A stretch of 64,000 bases of DNA from Desulfofustis sp. PB-SRB1 (GCA_016722945.1 JAEQMT010000022.1:43681-107680), one strand, 5' to 3'; shown: positions 53,902 through 63,646, counted from the first letter of the stretch. The notes: generated by a model not told the origin, from the letters alone. Translations and numbers: made by a program.

Positions 53902-54348
53902 TCATTCACTCAAGCTTGAACAACAACAAACACTATCAATCATATTTAATTTATTTTCGTCAATAGAGCGAACCAGAGTGAAAGGTTTCTCAAGAATTTC
54001 ATCTAGTAGAACATAAGCATGGTTACGGGACCAAATGCCACCAGGCGGATCATGTAAAGAAATACTATTATTAACCATTGAAAAGTTAATCACATTAATA
54101 ACAGTATTATTTTTTGATTCAAAAAGGTAACCTTCATTTGCGCCAATCTTAAAAAAAATAGCTGCTTTATATTCAGCGTTTAATGCTCTGCATTTTGATA
54201 CAAAAATTGGTGTTTTATCTTCGTTTAAATCCTTAATATAATCACTATAAAAATCTGAGAATGCAAATAAATTGGTCGAAGAAAAAATGAAGAAAAATAC
54301 AAGTACAGTAAAGCTGAAAAGCCCCTTATGGTAAATATGTATTCGCAT
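53902..54348 (-). CDS. Putative immunity protein for adjacent RHS tip
   Basis: A 148-residue protein with an N-terminal signal or anchor segment (GLFSFTVLVFFFIFSSTNLFAF) and a small soluble domain with three consecutive cysteines near the C-terminus. Base composition is strongly AT-rich compared with the RHS core. It starts 23 bases inside the end of the RHS tip gene on the same strand, the usual place for an immunity gene. The function is inferred from position only. Confidence 0.5.
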   Translation of the reverse strand: MRIHIYHKGLFSFTVLVFFFIFSSTNLFAFSDFYSDYIKDLNEDKTPIFVSKCRALNAEYKAAIFFKIGANEGYLFESKNNTVINVINFSMVNNSISLHDPPGGIWSRNHAYVLLDEILEKPFTLVRSIDENKLNMIDSVCCCSSLSE

Positions 54349-57300
54349 ACACTCCAGTAGCATTTAAGCCTCCTTGTGGATAACTATTGTTTAACGGCCC
54401 GCAGCTAGTACTGTTTTCATATCTATTAAGAAAAGGAGACCTTGAAGATGTATTTCTGAAATTGAAATGTATTGCACCTTTGGTTGGGTCTCCCCACTCA
54501 CGTTCGAGTCGGGCAGCCCTTACATTTTCAAGGATATCCTGATAAGTTCCAGCCTCAGCAGGAGGAACGTTAGCAGTTGTAGGTGCAGTTTTAGGTCTTT
54601 TTGAACCACGAAGACGTTCACCATTTATTATAGCATGTGCTATATTTCTTCTGGCCTTATCAATATCGGGTCCTGAAAAAGACCTGGTTTCATTAAAAAT
54701 TATGTTAGCAATTTCTTGATCAGTTAGGCCCTGATTAGGAGCTGCATTTGCATCGCGCGGGCCAAATATATTTCCAAAAAAATCACGAATATCGCTCCAA
54801 AAACCACCACCCTCATCTCCATCACCGGGAGGATCATAGCTATAAGGATTTGAATCGACTTCGTTAGGTACCCCATCACCGTCATGGTCAGGGCTACCAT
54901 CAGAAAGACCTGTTCCCGCTTCAATAGCTAACCCCAACCAATCGACATAATTTACCGGATTATTTGAAACAAAGCGATACAAATTAATACCGCCACCAAT
55001 CCCGATGGGATCGGGAGTGAGCCAGTTCCCGGTAACGGGGTCATACTTGCGAAAGTGATAATGATAAAACCATTTTCATGATCAAAGCGGCGGCTGGTGT
55101 AGCCATACGGGTTGTTAGTAAAATCACCCTGGACGATGGCGCCGAATGCACTGTAGCGGTAGCGGATGGGCTGATGGTTCTCGTCATCCTCATAATGGGT
55201 AAGCGTGGCGACGGAGCCGAGGCCGTCATGGCTGTAATAATCAAGATACATGCGCGGGATCTGACCGGAGCCGAAACCATCCGAGGTGGCATAGCGGAAC
55301 TGGGCCACCAGGCGGCCGCCGGCCCGGTAGAAGGCCTTGGTCTGATGATCCTGGCGGCTGGAATGTTCGTGCAGGACTTCGAGGCCGTCGTAGAGATAGC
55401 GTACCTGTTCAAAGCGTACATCGTCTATTGTGCCTTCAAGCATCCCGTTAAACGAGGGGCCGGTGTGCTTTTCCACCCTCCGGCCAGCGGCATCGTAGCG
55501 GTATTCGGTAACGAATTGCAGGGCGGGCTTGCGGCTGAGCCCGGCAGGCAGATCTTCGCCGTGGGCGGTGCGGTTGGTGGGATGCAGCTGCTGCTCGACA
55601 ATGCGGATCAGCCGGTCCTCGTAATCGTACTGGTAGCTGACATCGGGGTGCTCGGTATGATAGCGATAGAGCCCGGCGTCTTCTTTGGCAACCCGGTTGC
55701 CGTTGGCATCGTAGCGGTAGATTGCATCACCGCCGCGGGTCATGCGGTTGGCGGCGTCATACTCGTAGGTGGTGGTTGTGGTATCGGTCTGCCGGCTGAG
55801 CCGGTTGCCCACCGGATCGTAGATAAACCGCTCAAAACCCGGCAGCGGTTTAATCTCACCCGCACCGGTGGCATTTGCTACCCGGCCCTCGGGATAGTCC
55901 ACCTCGATCACCTGATAGCGGTTGTCATAGGTGTAGCTGGTGGCGCCGCCATCTTCTTCAGTCATAGTGGTGCGGTTGCCCACCGCATCGTAGGTGTAGT
56001 CAAACAGGGCCAGCACGGTACCGGCGGGATCAACGGTGCGCACCTGCTGGAGCCGGTTGTCATCATCGTAGCCGCGGCTGGTGGTTACCCCGTTGGGCAG
56101 GGTGGTGCGGATGGGCCGGTTCAGTTCGTCGTATTGGTAGCTGGTCACCCCGCCGGTGGGATCGGTAACACTGCTTAACCGGTTGAGTTCGTCATAGACA
56201 AAGCGCTGGATACCGCCATCAGGGTCGGTGACGCTGGTGCGGTTACCCACTGCATCGTAGGTGTAGCTGATTGCGCCCATATGCTGATCGGTGACCGAGA
56301 CCGGCCGGCCGTTTGCATCATAGGTTGTGGTTTCCGAGGTGGTGGCGTTACCCATGCCGATCATACGGCCGGCCGCGTCATAGGTGGCGGTCTCAGCGGT
56401 GCCGTCGGGGTAGCGGGTTTCAGTACGCCGGTTACGGGTGTCGTAGACGTACTCGATGGTGGCGCCGTCGGGTTTTTGTCTGGTGAGCAGATTGCCGGCG
56501 CTGTCATAGGTGAAGCTGGTTGCCTGGCCCAGCGGGTTGGTCTCGCTGAGGCGGCGGTTGCGGGCATCATAGGTATAGGCGGTGGTATGGGTGTTGGCGT
56601 CGGTGACGGCGGTGAGATTGCCCACCGAATCATAGTCGTAGGTGGTAATGTGGCCGTCGCCATCGGTGGCGGTGATAACCCGGCTCAGCTCATCGTAGGT
56701 GGCGCTGGTCACCACGCCCGCCGCATCGGTGGTGGCAATACGTCTGCCCTTGAGATCATAGGTGTAGGCGGTGACCCGGTTGGCCGGGAAGGTGGTTTCG
56801 CGCACCACCCGGAATCGTTGGTCACGCTGCAGTTCCACCCCGGTGGTGTTGGCATGGGTGCGGCGGATCAGGTTGCGTTCGCCGTCGTAGACAAAGGCGG
56901 TGGTGTTGCCCAGGGCGTTGATCTGCTCGAGCACATCGCCGCGCCCGTCATAGACGAATTCGGTACGGTGGCCGCGCCCGTCCACGGTTGCCACCCGGCG
57001 CTGCAGGCTGTCATACTCGTGGGTGGTGACAACACCCGTGGGGTCGGTGGTCTGGATCAGGCTGTCGCGGTTGTTGTAGGAAAAACTGGTGGTGTTGCCG
57101 GTCTCATCGGTCACCGCCGTCAGCCGTCCAACCAGATCGGTGGTGTAGGTGATGATCTCATCGTCGGGGTGTTCCAGCTCGGCGAGATCGCCGTACTCAT
57201 TATAGCGCAACAGGGTGGTGTGGCCGTTTTCATCGGTGCGGGAGACGGGTAGCCCTTGATCGTTATAGGCGATGGTGCTGACGGCGCCATCCGGGTGGGT

Positions 57301-57822
57301 GATGGTGGTGAGGTTGCCGTACTGGTCGTAGCTCATGGTGGTGGTACGGCCCAGGGCATCGGTGGTGGAGCTTACCTTGTTGAACTGCGGCTCGTAGGTG
57401 ATCTGGGTAATGTTGCCCCGCGGGTCGGTAATCTGTACCGGGTCGTTGTTGGTGTTGTAGGCGGTGCGGGTGGCCAGCCCCAGCTCGTCCACCACCAGGG
57501 TGCGGTTGTTTTGATCGTCGTACTCGTAGCGCACCTCACTGCCGTCCGGGTAGACGGTGCGGGTGAGGCGGTTGTTCTCGTTGAAATAGTAGATGGTGTC
57601 GCGCCCGAGCCGGTCGGTCTTGGCGGTAACGCGGGCGTCCATGTTGTAGTTGTAGGAGATCTGGTAGCCCAGTTCGTCGATCTCGGCTGCAACCCGGCCC
57701 TCATCGTCATAGATATAGCGGTAAGTGCCGCCTTCGGGGTTGATACGGGCGGTGAGGTGGCCCGCGGCGTCATATTCAAAGCGCCGTTCGTTGCCCTCCG
57801 GGTCGGTGTAGGCGATGAGCCT
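54326..57822 (-). pseudogene. Large RHS/YD-repeat protein with polymorphic toxin tip (frameshifted, 5'-truncated)
   Basis: The longest RHS copy encodes ~940 residues of YD repeats (GYQISYNYNMDARVTAKTDRLGRDTIYYF and many more) and then the core end DPVTGNWLTPDPIG-NLYRFV. A missing A in the A-run near 55065-55068 (four As against five at 59063-59067) shifts frame, so the tip is read from 54982 to 54326. The tip (LTDQEIANIIFNETRSFSGPDIDKARRNIAHAIING...GAIHFNFRN) resembles cell-wall-hydrolase-like domains, with low confidence. The 5' end is cut at 57822, where a repeat begins, so the N-terminus and secretion part are missing. Confidence 0.85.
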
Positions 57823-57825
57823 ACA

Positions 57826-58020
57826 CAAAAAAACGTGGTCTGTACCCGTTTTCTTCTACGGTGTTTCCGGAGCTCTATCGCAGATAGAGCAATTGGGTAT
57901 TACTGCAAAGTGTCAAGGATCGAGATTTGACACCCCACCTTTTCGACACCCCACCTTTTCCAGGAAATCTCCATTTTCCTCTTGACTTTACTTATCATAG
58001 ATGACCCCGTTTTCTTATGG
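57826..58020. repeat. Composite REP-like repeat block
   Basis: It contains a TTCTTCTACGGTGTTTCCGG block shared with 52330-52350, CGCAGATAGAGCAATTGGGT, a REP-like unit (GTGTCAAGGATCGAGATTTG, 57911-57930), and the TTGACTTTACTTATCATAG motif shared with 52301-52319. It is the uninterrupted equivalent of the site into which the IS4 element inserted. No gene lies between 57829 and 58049. Confidence 0.75.
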
Positions 58021-58049
58021 GTGACCCCCCTGCCATCCACAATTTAGAA

Positions 58050-58424
58050 TTAATCGTAAACAATTGAAGAAGCTGTTTTAATAACACGATGATTAGTGTC
58101 AAAGAGAACACCTATATTTATCCAAGCCCAATCCCCAATTTTGCTTTTTCCGTCTTGTGAATAGCTCCAAATTTCAATATTATCCTCCCAAGGGAATTTT
58201 TTTAATGGTTCACCAATTAGCCCAATTACCTCATCGGCCGTCATACCCTGTTTTATTAAAGAGAATCTTTCTTCGCTATAATTTGGTGCAAAATTTGTGT
58301 CAATTGTAGGGTTCCACCAACAGTAAGTCTCCCATCCAAATGATAAATACAATATTAAAAAAAAAGATAGAAGTGCCAAGAAAAAAAAAGCTATTGATGA
58401 AATGGCAGTGGTTTTCTTTTTCAT
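58050..58424 (-). CDS. Small membrane-anchored protein, BamE/SmpA-like, putative immunity
   Basis: A 124-residue protein with one N-terminal transmembrane segment (SSIAFFFLALLSFFLILYL). The soluble part (FSLIKQGMTADEVIGLIGEPLKKFPWEDNIEIWSYSQDGK) follows the BamE/SmpA-like pattern of a short alpha-beta repeat. It is AT-rich and overlaps the stop of the upstream RHS tip gene by four bases. The position suggests immunity to that tip. Confidence 0.55.
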   Translation of the reverse strand: MKKKTTAISSIAFFFLALLSFFLILYLSFGWETYCWWNPTIDTNFAPNYSEERFSLIKQGMTADEVIGLIGEPLKKFPWEDNIEIWSYSQDGKSKIGDWAWINIGVLFDTNHRVIKTASSIVYD

Positions 58425-59565
58425 TGTTCACAATGTTCAAATAGCTCGTCCCAGCTTTCGTCAGGTGGGTTTTGGTTGTGCCGCTCTTCTAGCCAGTCTC
58501 TATCTTTTACCCCACCCCCAATTGCATCATTCCCCCAATCAGGCCCAGGAAGATTGTACCCATGATCACTAATTGTAATACTGAATTTTCCAAAGATGGA
58601 TCTTGTTTTTACTACATCAAACCCACCTCTACGATTAGGCCCAGTGAAACCATCTATTGGTCCTCTATAAAAACCACCGGGCGGCACGGATACGGTTATT
58701 CCATGCTCGCCAAGCACCTTTATTGTAAATCTTGAGTGGTTTACTGTGGTGGATTGAAATGATCCCTGGCCTTCGAAAAACCCCCATCCTCCATTATTTG
58801 CATCCCAACCGTACCCCCCATCACGGAGGTCACCAGGTGTCGGGTCATGATGCGAACCTGGTCCCTCAACTTCGTCACCTCCGCCAAGATCACCACCATA
58901 GCCTTCACCCATACTGCTATACAACCCCAACCATTCCACAAAGTTTACCGGATTATTTTGAACAAAGCGATACAAATTAATACCGCCACCAATCCCGATG
59001 GGATCGGGAGTGAGCCAGTTCCCGGTAACGGGGTCATACTTGCGAAAGTGATAATGATAAAAACCATTTTCATGATCAAAGCGGCGGCTGGTGTAGCCAT
59101 ACGGGTTGTTAGTAAAATCACCCTGGACGATGGCGCCGAATGCACTGTAGCGGTAGCGGATGGGCTGATGGTTCTCGTCATCCTCATAATGGGTAAGCGT
59201 GGCGACGGAGCCGAGGCCGTCATGGCTGTAATAATCAAGATACATGCGCGGGATCTGACCGGAGCCGAAACCATCCGAGGTGGCATAGCGGAACTGGGCC
59301 ACCAGGCGGCCGCCGGCCCGGTAGAAGGCCTTGGTCTGATGATCCTGGCGGCTGGAATGTTCGTGCAGGACTTCGAGGCCGTCGTAGAGATAGCGTACCT
59401 GTTCAAAGCGTACATCGTCTATTGTGCCTTCAAGCATCCCGTTAAACGAGGGGCCGGTGTGCTTTTCCACCCTCCGGCCAGCGGCATCGTAGCGGTATTC
59501 GGTAACGAATTGCAGGGCGGGCTTGCGGCTGAGCCCGGCAGGCAGATCTTCGCCGTGGGCGGTGC
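58421..59565 (-). pseudogene. RHS core end with a second toxin tip, 5' side split by IS66
   Basis: The conserved RHS end (FNGMLEGTIDDVRFEQVRYLYDG to DPVTGNWLTPDPIGIGGGINLYRF) is in frame here. It is followed by a different tip, Gly/Asp-rich (GEGYGGDLGGGDEVEGPGSHHD), then a globular part (RFTIKVLGEHGITVSVPPGG, GGFDVVKTRSIFGKFSITISDHGYNL). Positions 58961-59565 appear essentially identical to 54969-55565. The frame runs into the IS66 element at 59566, so there is no start. The activity of the tip is not recognised. Confidence 0.8.
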
Positions 59566-59577
59566 GTAAGCGCTTAA

Positions 59578-61167
59578 TTAAACACCCGTCACCCGATCAC
59601 CGATGTCGAGATCGGCGGGTTTTAGCTGACTGGGGAGCAGTGCTCGGTAATCATCTTCACTTGTTGCACACGGGATTTTTTCAAAGAGATAGCGAAGATA
59701 TTTGTAAGGCTCCAGGCCGTTGGCCTTGGCGGTTTCGATCAGGCTGAACAGATCACCACTGGCCTGAGCACCTTCGGGGGTGCCGGCAAACAACCAGTTC
59801 TTCCTGCCCAACACAAAGGGGCGGATCGCATTCTCGGCCCGGTTGTTGTCGGGGGTCATAGAGCCGTGATCGAGATACACCAGTAGCCGAGCCCATTGGC
59901 TCAATGCGTAGTTAACCGCCTTACCCAGCAAGCTCTTGGGAACCACCTGGGTTTTCTTTTTGGCCAACCATGCGTAAAATTCGGCAAAGATTTTCCTGGC
60001 TTTTTCTTGCCGTATTTTTACCAGCTCCTCTGCCGAGAGTTCGGCCTTCTTTGCCTCGGATTCAATCCGGTAGAGGGCGCCGATATAGTGCAACGCCACA
60101 TCGGCTCCGCCGGTCTTGGTCGCCGTCTTGCCTCGCGCTTTTTTGGCTTCATCGAACTTCCGCCTGACATGCGCCAGACATCCGCCATGGAGTACGTCCG
60201 GGTGGTGATCAAGATAGTCATATCCGACATAGCCATCGGTCTGCACCACCCCTTTGTACCCCTGTAACAATGCCTGGGCCACCGTGGATGAGCGGCTCGG
60301 TGCATAGCGATAGATAATTACCGGTTTATCCGGCGGCCCGCCACGGCATACCCACATGTACGACTTCGTGGTCGGCGAACGGTTCGGTTCGTCAAGCACC
60401 TGCACCGTTGTTTCGTCTATGTTGATCAACGGGCCGGAACGAATTTCAGTATGTAACAGTGCCAGCACCGGCCCACAGGCGGTAGCCGCCTTTATCGCCC
60501 AGTTTCCCATGGTCGCCCGGCCAAGCTCCACGCCCAATCGGGCAAATTGCTTCTCCTGCCGGTAAAACGGCAGCGCATCACAGAACTTGGCAGTCAGTAT
60601 GTGGGCCAGTAAACCGGCGGTGGCAATACCTTTGGGAATAATCTGCTTCGGCGCCGGAGCAATCGTTACCGTCGCGTTCTTGGTCTCAATTCCTTCACAC
60701 TGCCGGCATCCATACTTAGGCCGGACATGTCTGATTACCCGGATCACCGCCGGAATGATATCAAGCTTCTCACAGACATCTTCGCCGATCTTTGACAAGG
60801 GTGCACCACAGCCACACTGCTTGTCCGCTTCGTCTATATCGTGGACGAGCTCAACCCGGGGCAATTCCTCCGGCAAGGGTTTTCTTCCTCGCTTTGTACG
60901 GGTGTGGGCGGGTACCTCGATGGTCTCGGGTTCTGGCTCGATCTCGGCGGGCTCCGGCATATCGAACAATGACAATTGCGGACTCTCATCATAGAGAGCA
61001 GGCTTCTCGCTCTTCTTGCCGAATAATTTGGCACGCAGAAGCCGAATCTCTTCCCGTAACAGATTATTCTCATGAGTGGAGCGCTCATGTTCCCGAACCA
61101 AAGAATTGATCATCTCTGTGAGTTCGGCAACCGTCTCAGGCAGAGGTGTATGAGCAGTGTTAATCAT
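59578..61167 (-). CDS. tnpC: IS66 transposase TnpC
   Basis: A protein of about 529 residues, the IS66 DDE transposase. It has an N-terminal coiled coil (LVREHERSTHENNLLREEIRLLRAKLFGKKSEK), a zinc-finger CxCG region (KQCGCGAPL and YGCRQCEG), a catalytic core (LINIDETTVQVL, VVQTDGYVGYD) and a C-terminal Glu region (DNNRAENAIRPFVLGRKNWLFAGTPEGAQAS). The ATG at 61167 is preferred over the GTG at 61173. The frame is intact. Confidence 0.92.
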   Translation of the reverse strand: MINTAHTPLPETVAELTEMINSLVREHERSTHENNLLREEIRLLRAKLFGKKSEKPALYDESPQLSLFDMPEPAEIEPEPETIEVPAHTRTKRGRKPLPEELPRVELVHDIDEADKQCGCGAPLSKIGEDVCEKLDIIPAVIRVIRHVRPKYGCRQCEGIETKNATVTIAPAPKQIIPKGIATAGLLAHILTAKFCDALPFYRQEKQFARLGVELGRATMGNWAIKAATACGPVLALLHTEIRSGPLINIDETTVQVLDEPNRSPTTKSYMWVCRGGPPDKPVIIYRYAPSRSSTVAQALLQGYKGVVQTDGYVGYDYLDHHPDVLHGGCLAHVRRKFDEAKKARGKTATKTGGADVALHYIGALYRIESEAKKAELSAEELVKIRQEKARKIFAEFYAWLAKKKTQVVPKSLLGKAVNYALSQWARLLVYLDHGSMTPDNNRAENAIRPFVLGRKNWLFAGTPEGAQASGDLFSLIETAKANGLEPYKYLRYLFEKIPCATSEDDYRALLPSQLKPADLDIGDRVTGV

Positions 61168-61242
61168 GCTCACATACTACCACCATTGGGCAATTATTTC
61201 ACGAATAAAATCAACATAATATCATATTTTTTGTGATGTTTT

Positions 61243-61593
61243 TTACGATACCGAGCCATACCCCAAGCGACCATGTGCCTGGCTCACATCAAGACCGCTG
61301 AGCAGCCAGCTCAACGCCCGTTCGCTCATCGCCATGACCTCCTCGCCGTCCTCGGGCCAGCGATAACAATCCTGTTCCAAGCGCTTCATCCACAGACAAA
61401 ACCCACTGCCGTCCCAATACAAGATCTTCACCAGATCACGACGACGATTGCAAAATGCAAACAAGCTGCCACCAAACAGGTTCAGTTCGAACTGCTCTTC
61501 CACCAGCAGTGCCAACCGTTTGATCGATTTGCGCAGATCCGTAGCGCCCACCGCAACGTACACCATCGAGCCCTCGGGTGAGCCGGTCATCAT
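61243..61593 (-). CDS. tnpB: IS66 accessory protein TnpB
   Basis: A 116-residue IS66 Orf2 protein (VYVAVGATDLRKSIKRLALLVEEQFELNLFGGSLFAFCNRRRDLVKILYWDGSGFCLWMKRLEQ), of normal length and intact. It overlaps the end of tnpA by four bases, as usual in this family. Confidence 0.92.
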   Translation of the reverse strand: MMTGSPEGSMVYVAVGATDLRKSIKRLALLVEEQFELNLFGGSLFAFCNRRRDLVKILYWDGSGFCLWMKRLEQDCYRWPEDGEEVMAMSERALSWLLSGLDVSQAHGRLGYGSVS

Positions 61594-61941
61594 CGCTGCT
61601 CCAGAATCCCGATCAATTCACGCAGGGTCGCCGGGCAAAAGTGTTGCTTTATGGTTATATGGAATCTCTCGTTACCGAGTATGACCCCCAGGCCTGAGTC
61701 GGGGTGCTCTGGTTGTGGTGAGATTGTCCGAGTACCGGTGCCGACCATTACCGGGTGAAAAGCGTGCTTGGTCGTCCCCGCCTCTCTTGAGCCGGCTCCG
61801 CCAATAGCCAAAACTCGAGAGGGAAAGCTGGTGCTTGCGGCAGTACGCCTGCTGACTCAATCCTGATTGTTTCCAGCCTGCGATGTGATCACCCCAGTAG
61901 CTGCGTTTTGCATCTCTGCCGGATCGCTTGTTCTGCTCCAT
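61590..61941 (-). pseudogene. tnpA: IS66 accessory protein TnpA, frameshifted
   Basis: The start (MEQNKRSGRDAKRSYWGDHI...YCRKHQLSLSSFGYWRSRLK) and end (VILGNERFHITIKQHFCPATLRELIGILEQR) of an IS66 Orf1 protein are in different frames, with the shift near 61785-61800. The span of 352 bases is not a multiple of three. Transposition of this copy is therefore doubtful. Confidence 0.8.
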
Positions 61942-62021
61942 ATGCGCCTCCTTGAAAAAGTTCAGCACAACAGAGCATGGGGGGGAGGGATAAAAAAAGA
62001 AGGGGTTTGTTGAGCGCTTAC

Positions 62022-62090
62022 GGAGTGCGGTTGATGGATGCAGCTGTGCTACGACATGCGAATCAGCCGTCCTCGAAAGAAAATCGTAGT
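62022..62090 (-). pseudogene. RHS remnant on the right flank of IS66
   Basis: About 65 bp continuing the RHS sequence interrupted at 59565 (GTGCGGTTG-TGG-ATGCAGCTG, then ATGCG-ATCAGCC). It carries many differences from the intact copy at 55568-55630. It ends where module D begins. Confidence 0.65.
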
Positions 62091-62091
62091 G

Positions 62092-62119
62092 GTTTGGGTC
62101 TCTGGGTATTCGCGGTACT
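62092..62119. repeat. Partial repeat module D
   Basis: A short block (TCTGGGTATTCGCGGTACTG) matching the beginning of modules A and B. It is joined to an RHS remnant on one side and a truncated XRE regulator on the other. Confidence 0.55.
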
Positions 62120-62415
62120 GAACAAGGGCTGACCCAGATCGAACTTGGAGCCAAGACAGACCTCAGCCAGGTGTTGATATCTGATTATGAGCGGGGACGG
62201 CTGCAGCCAAGCCCCGATACCCTCATTAAAATGGCGAATGCTTGGGAGTGGCGACCGATGAGCTTCTCGGCCTCAAAGGTAAACCAGCCAGCGGGAGCAA
62301 GCCAAGCCTGAAGACCCTGCGGCGGCTGAAAAAGATTGAAGAGCTCCCGCCATCACAGCAAAAAGCTCTTTTCAAGACGATTGATAACTTCCTCAAAGGG
62401 GCCGAGAAGGAATAA
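62120..62415 (+). pseudogene. XRE-family regulator, 5'-truncated and frameshifted
   Basis: Reading from 62120 gives EQGLTQIELGAKTDLSQVLISDYERGRLQPSPDTLIKMANA, a helix-turn-helix. A one-base deletion near 62240-62250 then shifts to GVATDELLGLKGKPASGSKPSLKTLRRLKKIEELPPSQQKALFKTIDNFLKGAEKE, ending at TAA 62413-62415. The start of the gene is replaced by module D. A strong terminator follows. Confidence 0.8.
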
Positions 62416-62416
62416 G

Positions 62417-62450
62417 AAAAGCGGCTGAGATCTTCTTCTCAGCCGCTTTT
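62417..62450 (+). terminator. Rho-independent terminator after the XRE remnant
   Basis: A perfect 14-bp stem, AAAAGCGGCTGAGA with its complement, and a six-base loop, ending in TTTT. It lies one base after the XRE stop codon and is the most canonical terminator in the window. Confidence 0.9.
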
Positions 62451-62467
62451 GTCGTGGCGTGTGGGAT

Positions 62468-62514
62468 ATGCCAATCAGCCGTTACACCGGGCGTGCCGGT
62501 GAACTTTTCATTGG
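62468..62514. repeat. 47-bp repeat, second copy
   Basis: Begins ATGCCAATCAGCCGTTACAC and matches 50866-50913 with few differences. It is followed by a pyrimidine-rich tract (about 62531-62628) of C and T runs. Confidence 0.6.
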
Positions 62515-62610
62515 CGGGAAGGGGAAAAAATCGTTCCGTCCCCTTTTTTTGGGACCCCCGTCTTTCCCTAGACCCCTTTTTCTTTTATTTTTTCCCCTCT
62601 TTTTTTCCCT

Positions 62611-62826
62611 CTACTTCTTTCCTTCTGTAGATTTTTCATTATACTTATCAACAAGATAAGCAAACAAGTATACAATGCAAATAGTAACTACCATGAAAAC
62701 TGTAGTTAATAAAACTCTTTGAGTAAATATTTCTCCTCCCAAAGCAAGATGATTTTTTATAAGTAACGCCCCACTTCCAAGCAGAATAACTTCAACTAAA
62801 AAAATAAAATTTTTAAGAAAATTCAT
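62611..62826 (-). CDS. Small two-helix membrane protein, putative immunity
   Basis: A 71-residue protein with two hydrophobic segments (FLKNFIFLVEVILLGSGALLI and VLLTTVFMVVTICIVYLFAYLV) and a charged tail. It is AT-rich and lies six bases downstream of an RHS tip on the same strand. An immunity role is inferred from position only. Confidence 0.45.
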   Translation of the reverse strand: MNFLKNFIFLVEVILLGSGALLIKNHLALGGEIFTQRVLLTTVFMVVTICIVYLFAYLVDKYNEKSTEGKK

Positions 62827-62832
62827 GGACTT

Positions 62833-63262
62833 TTATTCACAACACTCGACCGAACACTTAATCAATCCAAAAACAGACCAATAAGTTACAGCTTTATTAA
62901 CCCCTGCTCGAACTGCTTTAGACGCTCTTGATGATAATCTATTAGCAATTTTCTTATCTACAGATTTTTGCAAATAATCGCCTATAAAATATTCCAACCA
63001 GCATATGGCAACACAATTACCATATTCTGCTGTTTGGGCTGGAAAGCCTCTCACGGCTCCCTCAAATCCACGTACGGCGTTTGCAAACTGTGGGGATTGC
63101 CACATTCCTGGTGCTAATGGGCCGTAATTTGATAACCCCAACGGATCAACCTTATTAACCGGATCATTTTGAACATACCCATACAGATTAATCCCCCTTC
63201 AAGCCCTATCGGGTCAGCGGAGATATAGCGCCCGGTGGCAGGATCGTAGAATCTGTGCCAAG
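62833..63262 (-). pseudogene. RHS tip from a different RHS lineage, frameshifted
   Basis: The conserved end KSWHRFYDPATGRYISADPIGLEGG is interrupted by a frameshift near 63195-63205. It resumes as a PVNKVDPLGLSNYGPLAPGMWQSPQFANAVRGF tip of ~100 residues with a hydrophobic, Cys-containing C-terminus (AVTYWSVFGLIKCSVECCE). The GRYISADPIGLEGG wording differs from the other copies (GNWLTPDPIG), so this is a separate RHS family. The 5' part is absent. Confidence 0.75.
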
Positions 63263-63529
63263 ATTTCACGATGCGCCTTCTCCCCCCAAAGAGCTGTTTT
63301 TTGTGGGGGATCACGCAGATTCAAAGAGCAGTGTTCAGTAATACCCGAGATCGCCTGACAAGACAAGCACCAGCAGGCGGTTAAAGAAAAAAGAAAGGCG
63401 GCAGATGATGGTCACAGCCGACCGTAGGGAGACTTCTGGGGGAGCCCCCGCGCAGCAGGGGGCGGACGGGTGGGCACGGCAGCGGCGGTAGGTGGGTGGC
63501 GGTGGAGGGTGGTGTGCCTTTCGCCACTA

Positions 63530-63547
63530 AACATAAGAACTTATGTT
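63530..63547. repeat. Perfect 8-bp inverted repeat (hairpin)
   Basis: AACATAAG-AA-CTTATGTT, a perfect short palindrome in the gene-free, GC-rich stretch 63263-63640. It may be part of a mobile-element end. Confidence 0.6.
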
Positions 63548-63612
63548 GAGCGGACAAGGGAACAGGCCGGCGGCCCGGCTGCTTGTCGTTTATGCAGCCG
63601 GGATGACGGACT

Positions 63613-63646
63613 GCACGTCGCATAATAGCGCTATTGTGCGACGTGC
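63613..63646. repeat. 34-bp near-perfect palindrome
   Basis: Two 17-base halves, GCACGTCGCATAATAGC and its complement with one A/G difference, abut with no loop. The feature lies next to a decayed tyrosine recombinase gene and could be a recombination site or element terminus. Confidence 0.6.

Larger units (their letters stand above)
59566..62021 (-). mobile_element. IS66-family insertion sequence
   Basis: A 2,456-bp element with terminal repeats starting GTAAGCGCT at both ends (59566 and, inverted, 62021). It encodes TnpC, TnpB and a frameshifted TnpA in the standard order. It lies inside RHS sequence. The flanks GGCGGTGC (59558-59565) and GGAGTGC (62022-62028) look like a decayed 8-bp target duplication. 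Confidence 0.88.

Noticed and set aside
55078..57930. Long open frames on the plus strand opposite the RHS gene (up to 366 residues)
   Set aside because: They are antisense to YD repeats, Gly/Val-rich and low-complexity, as expected from the repeated codon pattern of the opposite strand.
49000..58000. Repeated blocks considered as a CRISPR array
   Set aside because: Copies are dispersed by kilobases, differ in sequence and have no regular spacers. No cas genes are present.
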